A DNA stretch of 64,000 nt from Streptomyces sp. Ru62. GTDB taxonomy: Bacteria; Actinomycetota; Actinomycetes; Streptomycetales; Streptomycetaceae. Position 1 is the stretch's first letter, and each line of letters begins with the position of its first letter. Below the pieces are notes generated by a model that did not search any database, had not been told where the DNA came from, and saw nothing but the letters and a program-made list of their open reading frames with translations. The position numbers were made by a program, and so were the translations under genes. Shown in pieces: positions 16,992 through 24,919 of this stretch. The stretch spans positions 124,001-188,000 of the forward strand of contig NZ_PQSU01000017.1 in NCBI RefSeq assembly GCF_002920615.1, read 5' to 3'.

Positions 16992-18068
16992 TCAGCCCTT
17001 CGGCGTGTACGCCTTCGGCAGGCGCATGCCACGCTCGGCCATGATGTCCCGGACGCGGTTCGGGTAGTTGGTGATGATGCCGTCGATGCCCATGTCCATG
17101 AGCGCCTCGACGGTGGCGGGGTCGTCACAGGTCCACGGGACGACCTTCAGGCCGCGCTTGTGGGCTTCGGAGACCATCTTGTCGTCGACGTAGAACTCGA
17201 AGTCCGGGTCCGAGACGACGCCGTCCTGCGGGAAGCCGTACACCGGTGACAGTGCGGTCACGCCGGGGACGGCGGCTGCGGCCTTGACGAAGTCGCCGTC
17301 GTAGTCGTCGGCGTCGATGCCGCCGAGCCACGGTGAGGCGCCGGGCTTGCCGACCTGGAGGAAGTCGTAGTTGGTCAGCGCCACCAGGGGGTACTTCGGC
17401 GCGAGCTTGTGCATCTCCTTCAGGGCGCCCCAGTCGAACGACTGGATGGTGACCTGGTCCTCGATGCCGGAGGCGTGGATCTCCTCGTACACACGACGCA
17501 CGAACAGCTCGCGCGGCGCGGTCTGCTCGGGGGCGCCGGCCTCGACCTTGGTCTCGATGTTGAGCTTGACCTGCCGGGCGTTGTAACTCTTGACCAGGTT
17601 CAGGACGTCCTTGAGCTCCACCATGCGGTGGCCCTTGATCTGTTCCTGCTCGGGGAAGCCGGGGAGCTGCTGGTAGCCGCAGTCCATGGTCTTGATCTGC
17701 GCCAGCGTCAGGTCCTTGATGTACTTGCCGACGTACGGGTACATCGGGTCGCCCGGGGTGACCGGCGCGGTGTCCTTGCACTTCTGGGCGCTGATCTGGC
17801 GGTCGTGGTTGACGACGACCTTCCGGTCCTTGGTGACGTGGGTGTCCAGCTCCAGGGTGGTCACACCGAGGCGCATGGCCTTGCCGAAGCCTTCCAGGGA
17901 CTCTTCGGTGGTCATGCCGATGCCACCGCGGTGGGCCTGCAGGTCGAAGTGGGTCTTCTGGGGGAGCACCGTGGGCTGGGGGTCGGCGGGGGCCGCCTGG
18001 GCGGCGGTCGCCGGGAGGGCGAGCACGGGCACGACGGCCAGTGCTGCGAAAGCATGCCGGAGGGACAC
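16992..18068 (-). CDS. Secreted glycerophosphodiester phosphodiesterase
   Basis: Hydrolyses glycerophosphodiesters to glycerol-3-phosphate and an alcohol. It is 358 aa with a Sec signal peptide (hydrophobic residues 7-20, cut after ATAAQA). The GDPD motifs are clear: AHRGG with the catalytic His, EESLEGFGKAM, LELDTHVTKD with metal-binding Glu and Asp, VVVNHDR with the second His, and a C-terminal PWTCDDPATVEALMDMGIDG. It is 39 bp downstream of the alkaline phosphatase on the same strand. Together they would free phosphate and glycerol phosphate from extracellular teichoic-acid or phospholipid material. I saw no convincing PhoP-box repeats upstream. Confidence 0.95.
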   Translation of the reverse strand: MSLRHAFAALAVVPVLALPATAAQAAPADPQPTVLPQKTHFDLQAHRGGIGMTTEESLEGFGKAMRLGVTTLELDTHVTKDRKVVVNHDRQISAQKCKDTAPVTPGDPMYPYVGKYIKDLTLAQIKTMDCGYQQLPGFPEQEQIKGHRMVELKDVLNLVKSYNARQVKLNIETKVEAGAPEQTAPRELFVRRVYEEIHASGIEDQVTIQSFDWGALKEMHKLAPKYPLVALTNYDFLQVGKPGASPWLGGIDADDYDGDFVKAAAAVPGVTALSPVYGFPQDGVVSDPDFEFYVDDKMVSEAHKRGLKVVPWTCDDPATVEALMDMGIDGIITNYPNRVRDIMAERGMRLPKAYTPKG

Positions 18069-18107
18069 TTCAAGCCTCGTATTACGTGGGATTGGCCGGT
18101 CAGCCGG

Positions 18108-19418
18108 TCAGTGGCGGGGGGCCAGGACCTGGGACAGGACGTCGTGGACGTAGGTGTTGGCGTGCTTGCCGGTGAACCGGCTCGCGAGCGGGCCGGCGGC
18201 CGTGACGGGAACGTCGACACTGGTGTGGCCGGAAGTCGTCCAGTCGATCGTGAACGTCCGGTCACTGCCGTGGATCGTGAACGGGCCGTCCTCGACGGAG
18301 ACACCAGTGCCGGACTCGTCCGCGGTGTCGTTCTCCTCGACCGCCAGGCCGCCGGTCTCGTGGTCGCCGGTGATGACCAGGAGGGTGTCCGGGTGGGTCG
18401 CCTGGTAGGCGCGGGCGACGGCGACGGCCTTCTCCAGCTGCTGCATCGACTGCAGGACCCGCGTGCCGTTGTTGCTGTGCGCGAACTCGTCGACGCCTTC
18501 CTCCTCGACCATGAGGAAGAAGCCCTTCTTGTTCTTGTCCAGCGTCTTCAGCGCCTTGCTGGTCATCGTGGCGAGGTCGACGGCCGGGTCGTACACGTCG
18601 CCCTGGCCCTCGGGGCGCTGCTGGAACATCTCCTCGTTGCCGAAGAGGCCGAGCAACTTGCCCGCGGGGGCCTTGTTCAGGTCCTTCGCGCTGGTGACGT
18701 ACCTGTAGCCGGAGCGCTGGGCCTTGGCGATCAGGTTGCCCTTCGTGCCGCGGCTGCCCTCGCTGGTGTCCTCGGCGGGCTTGTCGGGGAAGGCACCGGG
18801 GGTGCCGGCCGGCAGCCACCAGTCCTCGCCGCCGCCCAGGATCACGTCCGGCTTGCTGACGTCGAGGTACTGGCGGGCGATCTCGTCCTGCTTGCCGCGG
18901 TCGGCGGTGTTGGCGAAGAAGGCCGCGGGCGAGGCGTCGGTGACCTGTGCGGTCGTCACCAGGCCGGTGGACTTGCCCGCCGCCTTGGCCTGCGCCCCGA
19001 GCGTGGGGAGCGGGTTGCCGTCGGTGTCGACGCTGATCGCGCCGTTGTACGTCTTCTCGCCCGTGGCCCACGCGGTGGCGGCCGCCGCGGAGTCCGTGAC
19101 CACCGCCTTGGGGTCGTCCGGGGTGGTCGTCAGCTGACCGGAGACGGGCAGGCGATCCATCGTCAGCTGGCCCTGCAGGCCCGCGAGATGCAGCCGTGCC
19201 GCCTCACGTGCGGCGGCACCCATGCCGTCGCCGTTGATGAAGATGACGTTCTTCGCGGTGGGGGCCTTGGCCTTCGCCGTGCTCTGCGGAGCACTGGCGG
19301 AGGCGCCCGGCGTGGGGTTGAGCACCATGGTCGCCACCACGGCCGCCGACGCCGCCGCGACAGGCGCTCCCCATCGCAGACCACGCACGTTTCTGTTCAC
19401 AAACTCTCCCATGGGCAT
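18108..19418 (-). CDS. phoA: Secreted alkaline phosphatase
   Basis: A 436-aa extracytoplasmic phosphomonoesterase. ATG 19418 has AAGGAAG upstream. The N terminus carries RNVRGLRWGAP and then a hydrophobic signal segment ending near GASASA. Metal and active-site motifs are NVIFINGDGMG, the nucleophile Ser in VVTDSAAAATAWATG, FLMVEEEGVDEFAHSNN, GDHETGG and TSGHTSVDVPV, in family order. Length is usual for PhoA-type enzymes. It is followed by a secreted glycerophosphodiesterase, making a phosphate-scavenging pair. Regulation by PhoRP is expected from the family, but the 180 bp upstream show no clear direct GTTCA repeats. Confidence 0.95.
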   Translation of the reverse strand: MPMGEFVNRNVRGLRWGAPVAAASAAVVATMVLNPTPGASASAPQSTAKAKAPTAKNVIFINGDGMGAAAREAARLHLAGLQGQLTMDRLPVSGQLTTTPDDPKAVVTDSAAAATAWATGEKTYNGAISVDTDGNPLPTLGAQAKAAGKSTGLVTTAQVTDASPAAFFANTADRGKQDEIARQYLDVSKPDVILGGGEDWWLPAGTPGAFPDKPAEDTSEGSRGTKGNLIAKAQRSGYRYVTSAKDLNKAPAGKLLGLFGNEEMFQQRPEGQGDVYDPAVDLATMTSKALKTLDKNKKGFFLMVEEEGVDEFAHSNNGTRVLQSMQQLEKAVAVARAYQATHPDTLLVITGDHETGGLAVEENDTADESGTGVSVEDGPFTIHGSDRTFTIDWTTSGHTSVDVPVTAAGPLASRFTGKHANTYVHDVLSQVLAPRH

Positions 19419-19925
19419 CGCAAAGTTCTTCCTTTGCAATTGAATGGGGTGGTGATCGATCACGGCCGAACCGCAAGTGACGTCTGTGCCAACACTCCGC
19501 GTCCGACCTACCCCGAGTCGAGGAACAGCAACTCCATGAGCCTGGTTACGTCCAGGCACGCTACCCGGCTGCGATCAGCGAGCTGCACCGGCTGACCCGG
19601 AACCACGTGATGGTGCGGCCCTTCCAAGGCGACGAGGACGACGTCCTCTACTGGCTGGAGCACCTGCTGGCTTTCGAGGGGTGCCGGTGTGGAGGCACAG
19701 TCTGCGCCGCAGGAAGCATCCGCCGACAAGGTACCCGTACTCACCGGGATTCGCCCGGCAGCCCCCGAGGGCCTGCCGTCGCCGGCGTCCCGGCTGCACG
19801 GTCTGGCCGTCAGGGCGGGGCAGTCAGCGGCCGCGGATCGCGTGACCCGTCTGTTCGGCCGCACGACATGCCCGGACTGTGCTTCGGAGGTCTCGGTCCC
19901 GGATCAGATCGCGTGAAGTGACGGG
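19419..19925 (+). other. Intergenic stretch with coding-like remnant and a doubtful small ORF
   Basis: The 507 bp between phoA and the hydrolase hold the phoA promoter, then a plus-strand segment from about 19530 reading GYVQARYPAAISELHRLTRN and WLEHLLAFEGCRCGG. This has coding-like codon use but no start. At GTG 19689 a 75-codon frame runs to 19916 and ends RLFGRTTCPDCASEVSVPDQ. Neither part is recognised. The first looks like the end of a lost gene; the second could be a real small protein with a CxxC pair. Confidence 0.3.
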
Positions 19926-20777
19926 TCAGCCCACGGAGCGGGCCGCGGTGGTGATGACCTTGGCCACCGCGTCCGGGTGTGAGATGAGGGTGAGGTGTGA
20001 CCCGCCCCTGAAGACGGTCGTCTTCGCGTGGGCGCGACGAGCCATGCGCTGTTCCGACTGCGGGGTGATGATCCGGTCGCCCGTACTGATGAAGTACCAG
20101 GACGGGATCGTCTTCCAGGCGGCGTGCTTCGACGGCGTGTCGAACGCGGCCGTCGAGGCGGCTCGCTGTGTCGCCCACAGGCTCTCGGCCTGGTTGGGGG
20201 GCAGGTCACTGGCGAAGTCCTTGACGAATATGTTCTTCTTCAGATAGAGGTTCTTCGCCCCGGACGGAGCCTGAGGGTATGCCACGGTGTCGAACAGTGT
20301 GCTGGGTGGCGCGTTCAGCGCCGACGTGGAACCGCTCAGCGATCCGTTGGTCTCACCGACGGCGGGCGCGGCGGCGTCCACGTACACCAACGCCTTGACG
20401 TTCTTGGTCTCCGCGGCGGCGTTGGTGATGACACTGCCCCCGTAGGAGTGTCCGACCAGCACCACCGGACCCCGCACCGTCTTGAGGAAGTCGGCAATCG
20501 TCTGCGAGTCGGTGGTCAGGTTCTGCAGGGGATTGGCGATGGCGCGTACCTGGTACCCCTCACCACGGAGGATCTTGACCTCGCCGTTCCAGCTGGAGGC
20601 GTCGGCCCAGGCGCCGTGAACCAGCACGATGGTGGGTTTGGCGGCGGCCGGGGAGGCCGTTGCCGGCAGGCCCGCGGCGGAGGCGGGCGCCGGGAGGAGC
20701 GCGGAGACGGCGAACGAGATGCCGGCCGCGGCGGCCGCGTAACGGAACGAGTGCGTTCGGTGCATACCCATACCCAC
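19926..20777 (-). CDS. Secreted alpha/beta hydrolase
   Basis: A 283-aa alpha/beta-hydrolase with a signal peptide (FRYAAAAAGISFAVSALLPA, cut after ASA near residue 34). It has the oxyanion HGAWADASSW, the nucleophile elbow VVLVGHSYGGSV, a catalytic-acid region TGDRIITP and the catalytic His in GGSHLTLISHP. The group is close to the salicylate-esterase-like EstC/pyrethroid-hydrolase type. The exact substrate is unknown. Possible starts are GTG 20777, ATG 20771 and ATG 20765. The 275 bp upstream hold no recognisable gene. Confidence 0.93.
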   Translation of the reverse strand: MGMGMHRTHSFRYAAAAAGISFAVSALLPAPASAAGLPATASPAAAKPTIVLVHGAWADASSWNGEVKILRGEGYQVRAIANPLQNLTTDSQTIADFLKTVRGPVVLVGHSYGGSVITNAAAETKNVKALVYVDAAAPAVGETNGSLSGSTSALNAPPSTLFDTVAYPQAPSGAKNLYLKKNIFVKDFASDLPPNQAESLWATQRAASTAAFDTPSKHAAWKTIPSWYFISTGDRIITPQSEQRMARRAHAKTTVFRGGSHLTLISHPDAVAKVITTAARSVG

Positions 20778-21052
20778 AGTTCTTCAGCCGGGAGGTGACC
20801 GCGACACTGGTTACGGGGGAGCGACGACCTGCTGTGCGGTGTCATCCGAGATCCCCGGGCACCGGCGGCCACGGGCCTGGCACTGCACGGCCCACACGCC
20901 CAATGTGCCATGCGCCGCACCGCCTCGCACTCGGAGCGGCAGGCCGTGACGGCCGGGTCTGCCGGAAGACCGGCGCGGACGGTGGCGGCAATCCCAACGC
21001 CTCTCTCCGCCAACCGCGTTGAGTGCCGCGGCCGTGTCACCGCGGGGCGGGC

Positions 21053-21394
21053 TCACGGTTGCCGGGCGCTCGGGGACGGTTCGGGCGTGGACGGGGCCAC
21101 CGGACTCGGGACGGGGGCCGGCGTGCCGATCGGTGGATGCGGGGAGCGGGCCGGCTCGGCCGGGCGGGCCGGTTCGTGGCGCACCGAGAGGAAGACCAGC
21201 GCGGCCACGGCGGCCAGGACCAGCACGCCCGCCACCGCCCGGCGCACCAGCACCCGCCGGAACAACGCCGGGCCGGTCGGCGGGGGCAGGGGCCGCAGGT
21301 CGGCCGGGCCGACGGAGAGCGCCCGCGCGGCCAGCGCGGCCCGCAGCCGCTCCTCCACCTGCGTCGCCGTGGTCCCCGTACCGGACTCGTTCAT
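21053..21394 (-). CDS. Small single-span membrane protein after the sigma-factor gene
   Basis: A 113-aa protein with a cytoplasmic N terminus (EERLRAALAARALSVGPADL), one membrane helix (VLVLAAVAALVFLSV, about residues 57-71) and a Pro/Ser-rich outer tail. Its start overlaps the sigma-factor stop by 4 bp (ATGA). Size, topology and coupling fit a membrane anti-sigma factor, but no zinc motif (HxxxCxxC) is present, so this role is inference. Confidence 0.75.
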   Translation of the reverse strand: MNESGTGTTATQVEERLRAALAARALSVGPADLRPLPPPTGPALFRRVLVRRAVAGVLVLAAVAALVFLSVRHEPARPAEPARSPHPPIGTPAPVPSPVAPSTPEPSPSARQP

Positions 21395-22053
21395 CGCAGC
21401 CCCTCCAGACGCCGGCCGAGGGCGTCCAGCGCCCTGCTGGCCGTGGACTTGACGGCACCCCGCGACAGACCGAGCGTCGTCGCGATCTCGGCCTCGGTCA
21501 GATGCGACCAGTAGCGCAGCACCAGCACCTCCCGCTGCCGCCGGGTCAGCGTGCCCAGCGCCGCCAGCACCTCCCGGTGGTCCTCGTGCAGCAGCACGTC
21601 CTCCTCGGGGGCGGGCGCGTGTCCCTCCGGGACGGGGGTGTGCGCCCGTGCGGTCCTGCGTCGGCGCAGCACCGAGCGGGCCGCGTTGACGACACTGGTC
21701 CGCAGATACGCCTCCGGGTCGTCCAGCCGCGCGAGCCGGTGGCCGTGCCGCCGGAACAGCGCGGTGAACGCGTCCTGGACGACGTCCTCGGCCGTGGGCA
21801 GGTCGTCCACCAGCAGCACCGCCAGGCGCACCAGGGACAGCCGGCGGTGGTGGTACAGCTCCTCGAAGCCCGGTGGCCGCCCGGCTTCCACGGTGGTCCG
21901 GGTGCCGGCACGGGGTCCGGTGCCGGGCGCGGCCGGTGTCGTACCGGCGTGGGTGCGGGCGAGGACGCGGGTCCGCAGCGCCGCTGTCAGGCGCCGCCAG
22001 GACGCGGGCCGCTCCCAGGGCACGGCCGTCGCCGGTGGTGTCGCTGTCGTCAT
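21391..22053 (-). CDS. SigE-family RNA polymerase sigma factor
   Basis: A 220-aa ECF-like sigma factor. Region 2 spans about 70-135 (VRLAVLLVDDLPTAEDVVQD, then AFTALFRRHG) and region 4 about 165-215 (LTRRQREVLVLRYWSHLTEA, then GAVKSTASRALDAL). The FEELYHHRRLSLVRLA start and the small linker are typical of the actinobacterial SigE/SCO4005-like subfamily. The N-terminal 60 residues are basic and Ala/Pro-rich, longer than usual. ATG 22053 has GGGAG upstream. It is coupled to the membrane protein downstream and follows the secreted Pro-rich protein by 63 bp, so three genes likely form one operon. Confidence 0.9.
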   Translation of the reverse strand: MTTATPPATAVPWERPASWRRLTAALRTRVLARTHAGTTPAAPGTGPRAGTRTTVEAGRPPGFEELYHHRRLSLVRLAVLLVDDLPTAEDVVQDAFTALFRRHGHRLARLDDPEAYLRTSVVNAARSVLRRRRTARAHTPVPEGHAPAPEEDVLLHEDHREVLAALGTLTRRQREVLVLRYWSHLTEAEIATTLGLSRGAVKSTASRALDALGRRLEGLR

Positions 22054-22116
22054 GGATCTCCCGGAGCCGGGTGCGGGGGAGCCGCCACGCGACGGCTCCC
22101 CCGCACCGGCCCTGCT

Positions 22117-22596
22117 TCAGTGCTGCTGCGGAACCGGTGCCGGCGTGGCGTGACGGTGGTGCGGTACGGGCGCCGGACGCGGGTGGCCCGGAGCGGGCGC
22201 CGGGTGCCCGGGCGCGGGAGCGGCGGTGGACGGCACCGGGCTCGGGGCGGCCGGTCCGGGGGTGGCGGGCACCGGGGAAGGCGTGGCCGTCGCGGGTGCC
22301 GGGGCGGGGCTCGTCGTGCGTACGGGGGAGGGGACGGGGGACGGGGTTCCCGTGCGCACCGGCGACGGGACCGGGGACGGGGCCGCCTGGTCACGCGCCG
22401 GGGCCGGGGCGGCGGCACTCCGGGAGTGGGCCGCGGGGTGGGCGGCGCCGCTCTCGGCGGTGGCCGGGCTGTCGTCCTGGGCCGCCTGGGCGGTCAGGGT
22501 GCCGGCGACGGCCAGGGCCGCGCCTACGGCGGAGACCCCCAGGACGGCGCGCAGCCGGTGGGTGCGGTTCGGGCGCGGGGCACGGTGTACGGACAT
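22117..22596 (-). CDS. Secreted Pro/Ala/Ser-rich protein
   Basis: A 159-aa protein: basic N terminus (RAPRPNRTHRLRA), hydrophobic signal segment (VLGVSAVGAALAVAGTL, cut after AQA), then a mature part made almost entirely of Pro, Ala, Ser, Thr and Gly with SPVPSPVRTG and PAPGHPAPAPGH repeats. It ends in a His-containing tail (HHRHATPAP). It resembles cell-wall-spanning linkers. ATG 22596 is preceded by GAAGGA. It leads the sigma-factor operon and may be a target or sensor partner of that system. Confidence 0.72.
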   Translation of the reverse strand: MSVHRAPRPNRTHRLRAVLGVSAVGAALAVAGTLTAQAAQDDSPATAESGAAHPAAHSRSAAAPAPARDQAAPSPVPSPVRTGTPSPVPSPVRTTSPAPAPATATPSPVPATPGPAAPSPVPSTAAPAPGHPAPAPGHPRPAPVPHHRHATPAPVPQQH

Positions 22597-22700
22597 GTGA
22601 TCCTTCGGTCGCTCAGGGTCGGACAACTGGACGAGGTGGAGGCCTCCACCCCGACAGACGTCCGACCCCGGGCGAGGTTGCGGGTGAGGCCCGGCGAATT

Positions 22701-22813
22701 TTCCGGCACCCGCTCCGGCACCCCGTGTTCCGGCACCCGATCCGCCACCTTGCGCTTCGGCACCCCGCGCTCCGGCACCTCGTGTTCCGCCACCCGTTCC
22801 CCGTCACCTGCCA
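22701..22813. repeat. Degenerate 12/15-bp tandem repeats
   Basis: Six to seven tandem units based on CGGCACCCCGCGCTC, 12 or 15 bp long, lie between the DJ-1 gene and the secreted-protein gene. All unit lengths are multiples of three, and the minus strand reads as VPEHGVPER-like repeats. No convincing start for a separate protein is seen. Confidence 0.65.
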
Positions 22814-22864
22814 TGCGCCGAACGACCGCCGGCGCCCGGCCTCCGGCCCCCGGCCCGAGGTGCC

Positions 22865-23560
22865 TCAGCCCAGCTGCTTCAGCAGTTCCTCGGCGACCGG
22901 GGCCGAGGAGGCCGGGTTCTGGCCGGTGATCAGGTTGCGGTCCACCACGACGTGCGGCGCCCACGGCTCACCCGCCCGCACCTCGACGCCCGCCTCGGTC
23001 AGCCGGTCCTGGAGCAGCCACTTGGCCTGTCCGGCGAGGCCGCCCTGGGTCTCCTCCTCATTGGTGAAGGCCGCCGCGCGGTATCCGGCGAAGGCGTTGC
23101 CGCCGTCGGAGCGGACCGCGGCGAGCAGGGCGGCCGGACCGTGGCAGACCACGGCCAGCGGCTTGCCCGAGTCCAGGGCCGCCACCAGCAGCCGGCCCGA
23201 CTCGGCGTCCACGGCCAGGTCCTCCATGGGGCCGTGCCCGCCCGGGTAGAACACGGCGGCGAAGTCGGCGAGGTCCACCTCCGCGAGCTTCACCGGCGTC
23301 CGCAGCTCCGTCATCTCCTCCAGCGCGCGGGCGATCTCGTCGGCGTTCTCCTGACCGCCGTTGACCTCGGCGGCCAGGCTCGCCCGGTCGACCGGTGGCA
23401 CCACACCGCCCGGCGTGGCGACGACGACCTCGTGACCGGCGGCCTTGACGGCCCGGTAAGGGACCACGGCCTCCTCGGCCCAGAAGCCGGTCGGGTGCGC
23501 GGTGCCGTCGGCGAGCGTCCAGTGATCGGCGCCGGTCATCACGAACAGGATCTTCGACAT
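22865..23560 (-). CDS. DJ-1/PfpI family (Hsp31-like) protein
   Basis: A 231-aa class I glutamine-amidotransferase-like protein. It has the nucleophile elbow Cys in LAVVCHGPAALL, the acidic residue region PPVDRASLAAEV and the His-containing GGHGPMEDLA. Insertions relative to PfpI (W-rich start TGADHWTLADGTAHPTGFWA) match the Hsp31/YajL-like group linked to glyoxal or stress protection. ATG 23560 has GAGAG upstream. A LysR-type regulator is divergent with a strong inverted repeat between them, so that regulator very likely controls this gene. Confidence 0.93.
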   Translation of the reverse strand: MSKILFVMTGADHWTLADGTAHPTGFWAEEAVVPYRAVKAAGHEVVVATPGGVVPPVDRASLAAEVNGGQENADEIARALEEMTELRTPVKLAEVDLADFAAVFYPGGHGPMEDLAVDAESGRLLVAALDSGKPLAVVCHGPAALLAAVRSDGGNAFAGYRAAAFTNEEETQGGLAGQAKWLLQDRLTEAGVEVRAGEPWAPHVVVDRNLITGQNPASSAPVAEELLKQLG

Positions 23561-23655
23561 GGGGTTCTCTCTCCAGAAGGCTTGCGTCCACAGGCGGATC
23601 GGGGCCGCGGATGCGGGGGTTCGCGCCTGCGCAAAACAACGTAGGCGAGACGACC

Positions 23656-23703
23656 CATAGGCAGCCAATGAAGCACCGAATGACTGACATTGGGTTTCCT
23701 ATG
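23656..23703. promoter_or_regulatory. Inverted repeat between DJ-1 and LysR genes
   Basis: CATAGGCAGCCAATG (23656-23670) faces CATTGGGTTTCCTATG (23688-23703). The arms share CATAGG-N4-CAATG symmetry, separated by 17 bp. Position in the divergent gap and the symmetric layout fit a LysR-type operator. The repeat includes ATG 23701, which argues for the later GTG start of the regulator. Confidence 0.6.
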
Positions 23704-23739
23704 GCTGCCGGGGAATACGCGGCGGCCATACTCGGACCC

Positions 23740-24837
23740 GTGGAGACCGCATCCCTCGCTTCCCTCGACCTGAACCTGCTGCGCACCTTCCTCGCGGTGT
23801 ACCGCTCCGGTTCCTTCACCGGCGCCGCCCGGCTGCTCGGACTGTCACAGCCCACGGTGACGACGCAGATGCGCGCACTGGAACGGCAGACCGGCCGGGA
23901 GCTGTTCGAACGGCTGCCGCGCGGGGTCAGGCCGACCCCGGTGGCCGACGAGCTCGCGGCGCGGATCGCCGCGCCCCTGGACGAGCTGGCCGCCGTCGCC
24001 AGCCCCACCCCGCCGGCCGGGGCCCGGGCCGAGCCCGTCCATCTGGCCGGACCGGCGGAACTCCTGTGCAGCAGGGCGCTGCCGGCCCTGGCGCCGCTGA
24101 TCGCCGAGGGCGTACGGCTGCGGGTGGCGACCGGGCTGACCGATCCGCTGCTGGACGAACTGCGGGCCGGCCGCCACGACCTGGTGATCGCCACCACCCG
24201 CCCACGCGGCCGTACGTTGCACGCCGTCCCCCTCACCGACGAGGAGTTCGTGCTGGTCGCGGCCCCGATCTGGGCAGAGCGACTGACGGGGCGACTGACG
24301 GGGCGAGGGCCCGCGCGCGCGGCTGAGGACGAGGTCCACGGACAGGCCCCCGGCGTGCGGGGCGCCGAGCGCCAAGGCTCCATCGGGCAGGGCAGCGAGC
24401 CTCAAGGGTCCAACGAGCAGGGCGCCGAGCGTCCAGCGTCCGCCGGCCGGAACGCCGAGAAGCAAGCGCCCGCCGTGCCGGACTCCTTCGACCCCGCCGT
24501 CCTGCACGAGGTTCCGCTCATCACCTACGCCGAGGATCTGCCGATCGCCCGCCGTTACTGGCGGCACGTCTTCGGCCGGCGTCTGTCGCGCACCGCCGCC
24601 GTGACCGTCCCCGATCTGCGCGGGGTGCTCGCGGCCGTGGCCGCCGGCGCCGGGTTCAGCGTGCTGCCCCGCTATCTGTGCCAGGACCTCCTGGCGTCCG
24701 GCGCGCTCGTCGCGCTGCTGGAACCGGAGGACCCGCCGATCAACACCGGCTTCCTCGTCCAGCGCCCCGGTGCCTCCGACAACCCCGACGTGGCCCGAGT
24801 CCGCGCCCTCCTGCTGCGGGCGGCGCGCAGTTGGTAG
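23740..24837 (+). CDS. LysR-family transcriptional regulator
   Basis: An N-terminal winged helix-turn-helix starts at DLNLLRTFLAVYRSGSFTGA and AARLLGLSQPTVTTQMRALE. The substrate-binding domain follows in two parts, with a low-complexity insert of about 60 residues (Gly/Gln/Glu/Ser-rich, after ERLTGRLTGRGPARA) in the middle. That makes it 365 aa rather than the usual 300. GTG 23740 is chosen because the LysR domain normally begins a few residues later and because the operator-like repeat covers earlier ATGs. Divergent from the DJ-1 gene, its likely target. Confidence 0.9.
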   Translation: METASLASLDLNLLRTFLAVYRSGSFTGAARLLGLSQPTVTTQMRALERQTGRELFERLPRGVRPTPVADELAARIAAPLDELAAVASPTPPAGARAEPVHLAGPAELLCSRALPALAPLIAEGVRLRVATGLTDPLLDELRAGRHDLVIATTRPRGRTLHAVPLTDEEFVLVAAPIWAERLTGRLTGRGPARAAEDEVHGQAPGVRGAERQGSIGQGSEPQGSNEQGAERPASAGRNAEKQAPAVPDSFDPAVLHEVPLITYAEDLPIARRYWRHVFGRRLSRTAAVTVPDLRGVLAAVAAGAGFSVLPRYLCQDLLASGALVALLEPEDPPINTGFLVQRPGASDNPDVARVRALLLRAARSW

Positions 24838-24919
24838 GCGGGTGGGCGGTGTCGTTCAGGACGAGGCGGTGGAGGACACGGCTCGGCACCGTCGGCACCG
24901 AGAGAGGGCGCGAACACGG

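Noticed and set aside
19390-19530. Possible PhoP boxes upstream of phoA
   Set aside because: A single GTTCAC lies within the coding start and no 11-bp direct repeats are present in the upstream DNA.
17409-19595. Long plus-strand open frame opposite phoA and the phosphodiesterase
   Set aside because: Mirror frame of two well-defined secreted enzymes.
22524-22964. 146-codon minus-strand frame through the 12/15-bp repeats
   Set aside because: It overlaps the ends of two better-supported genes and lacks a good start. I list only the repeats.
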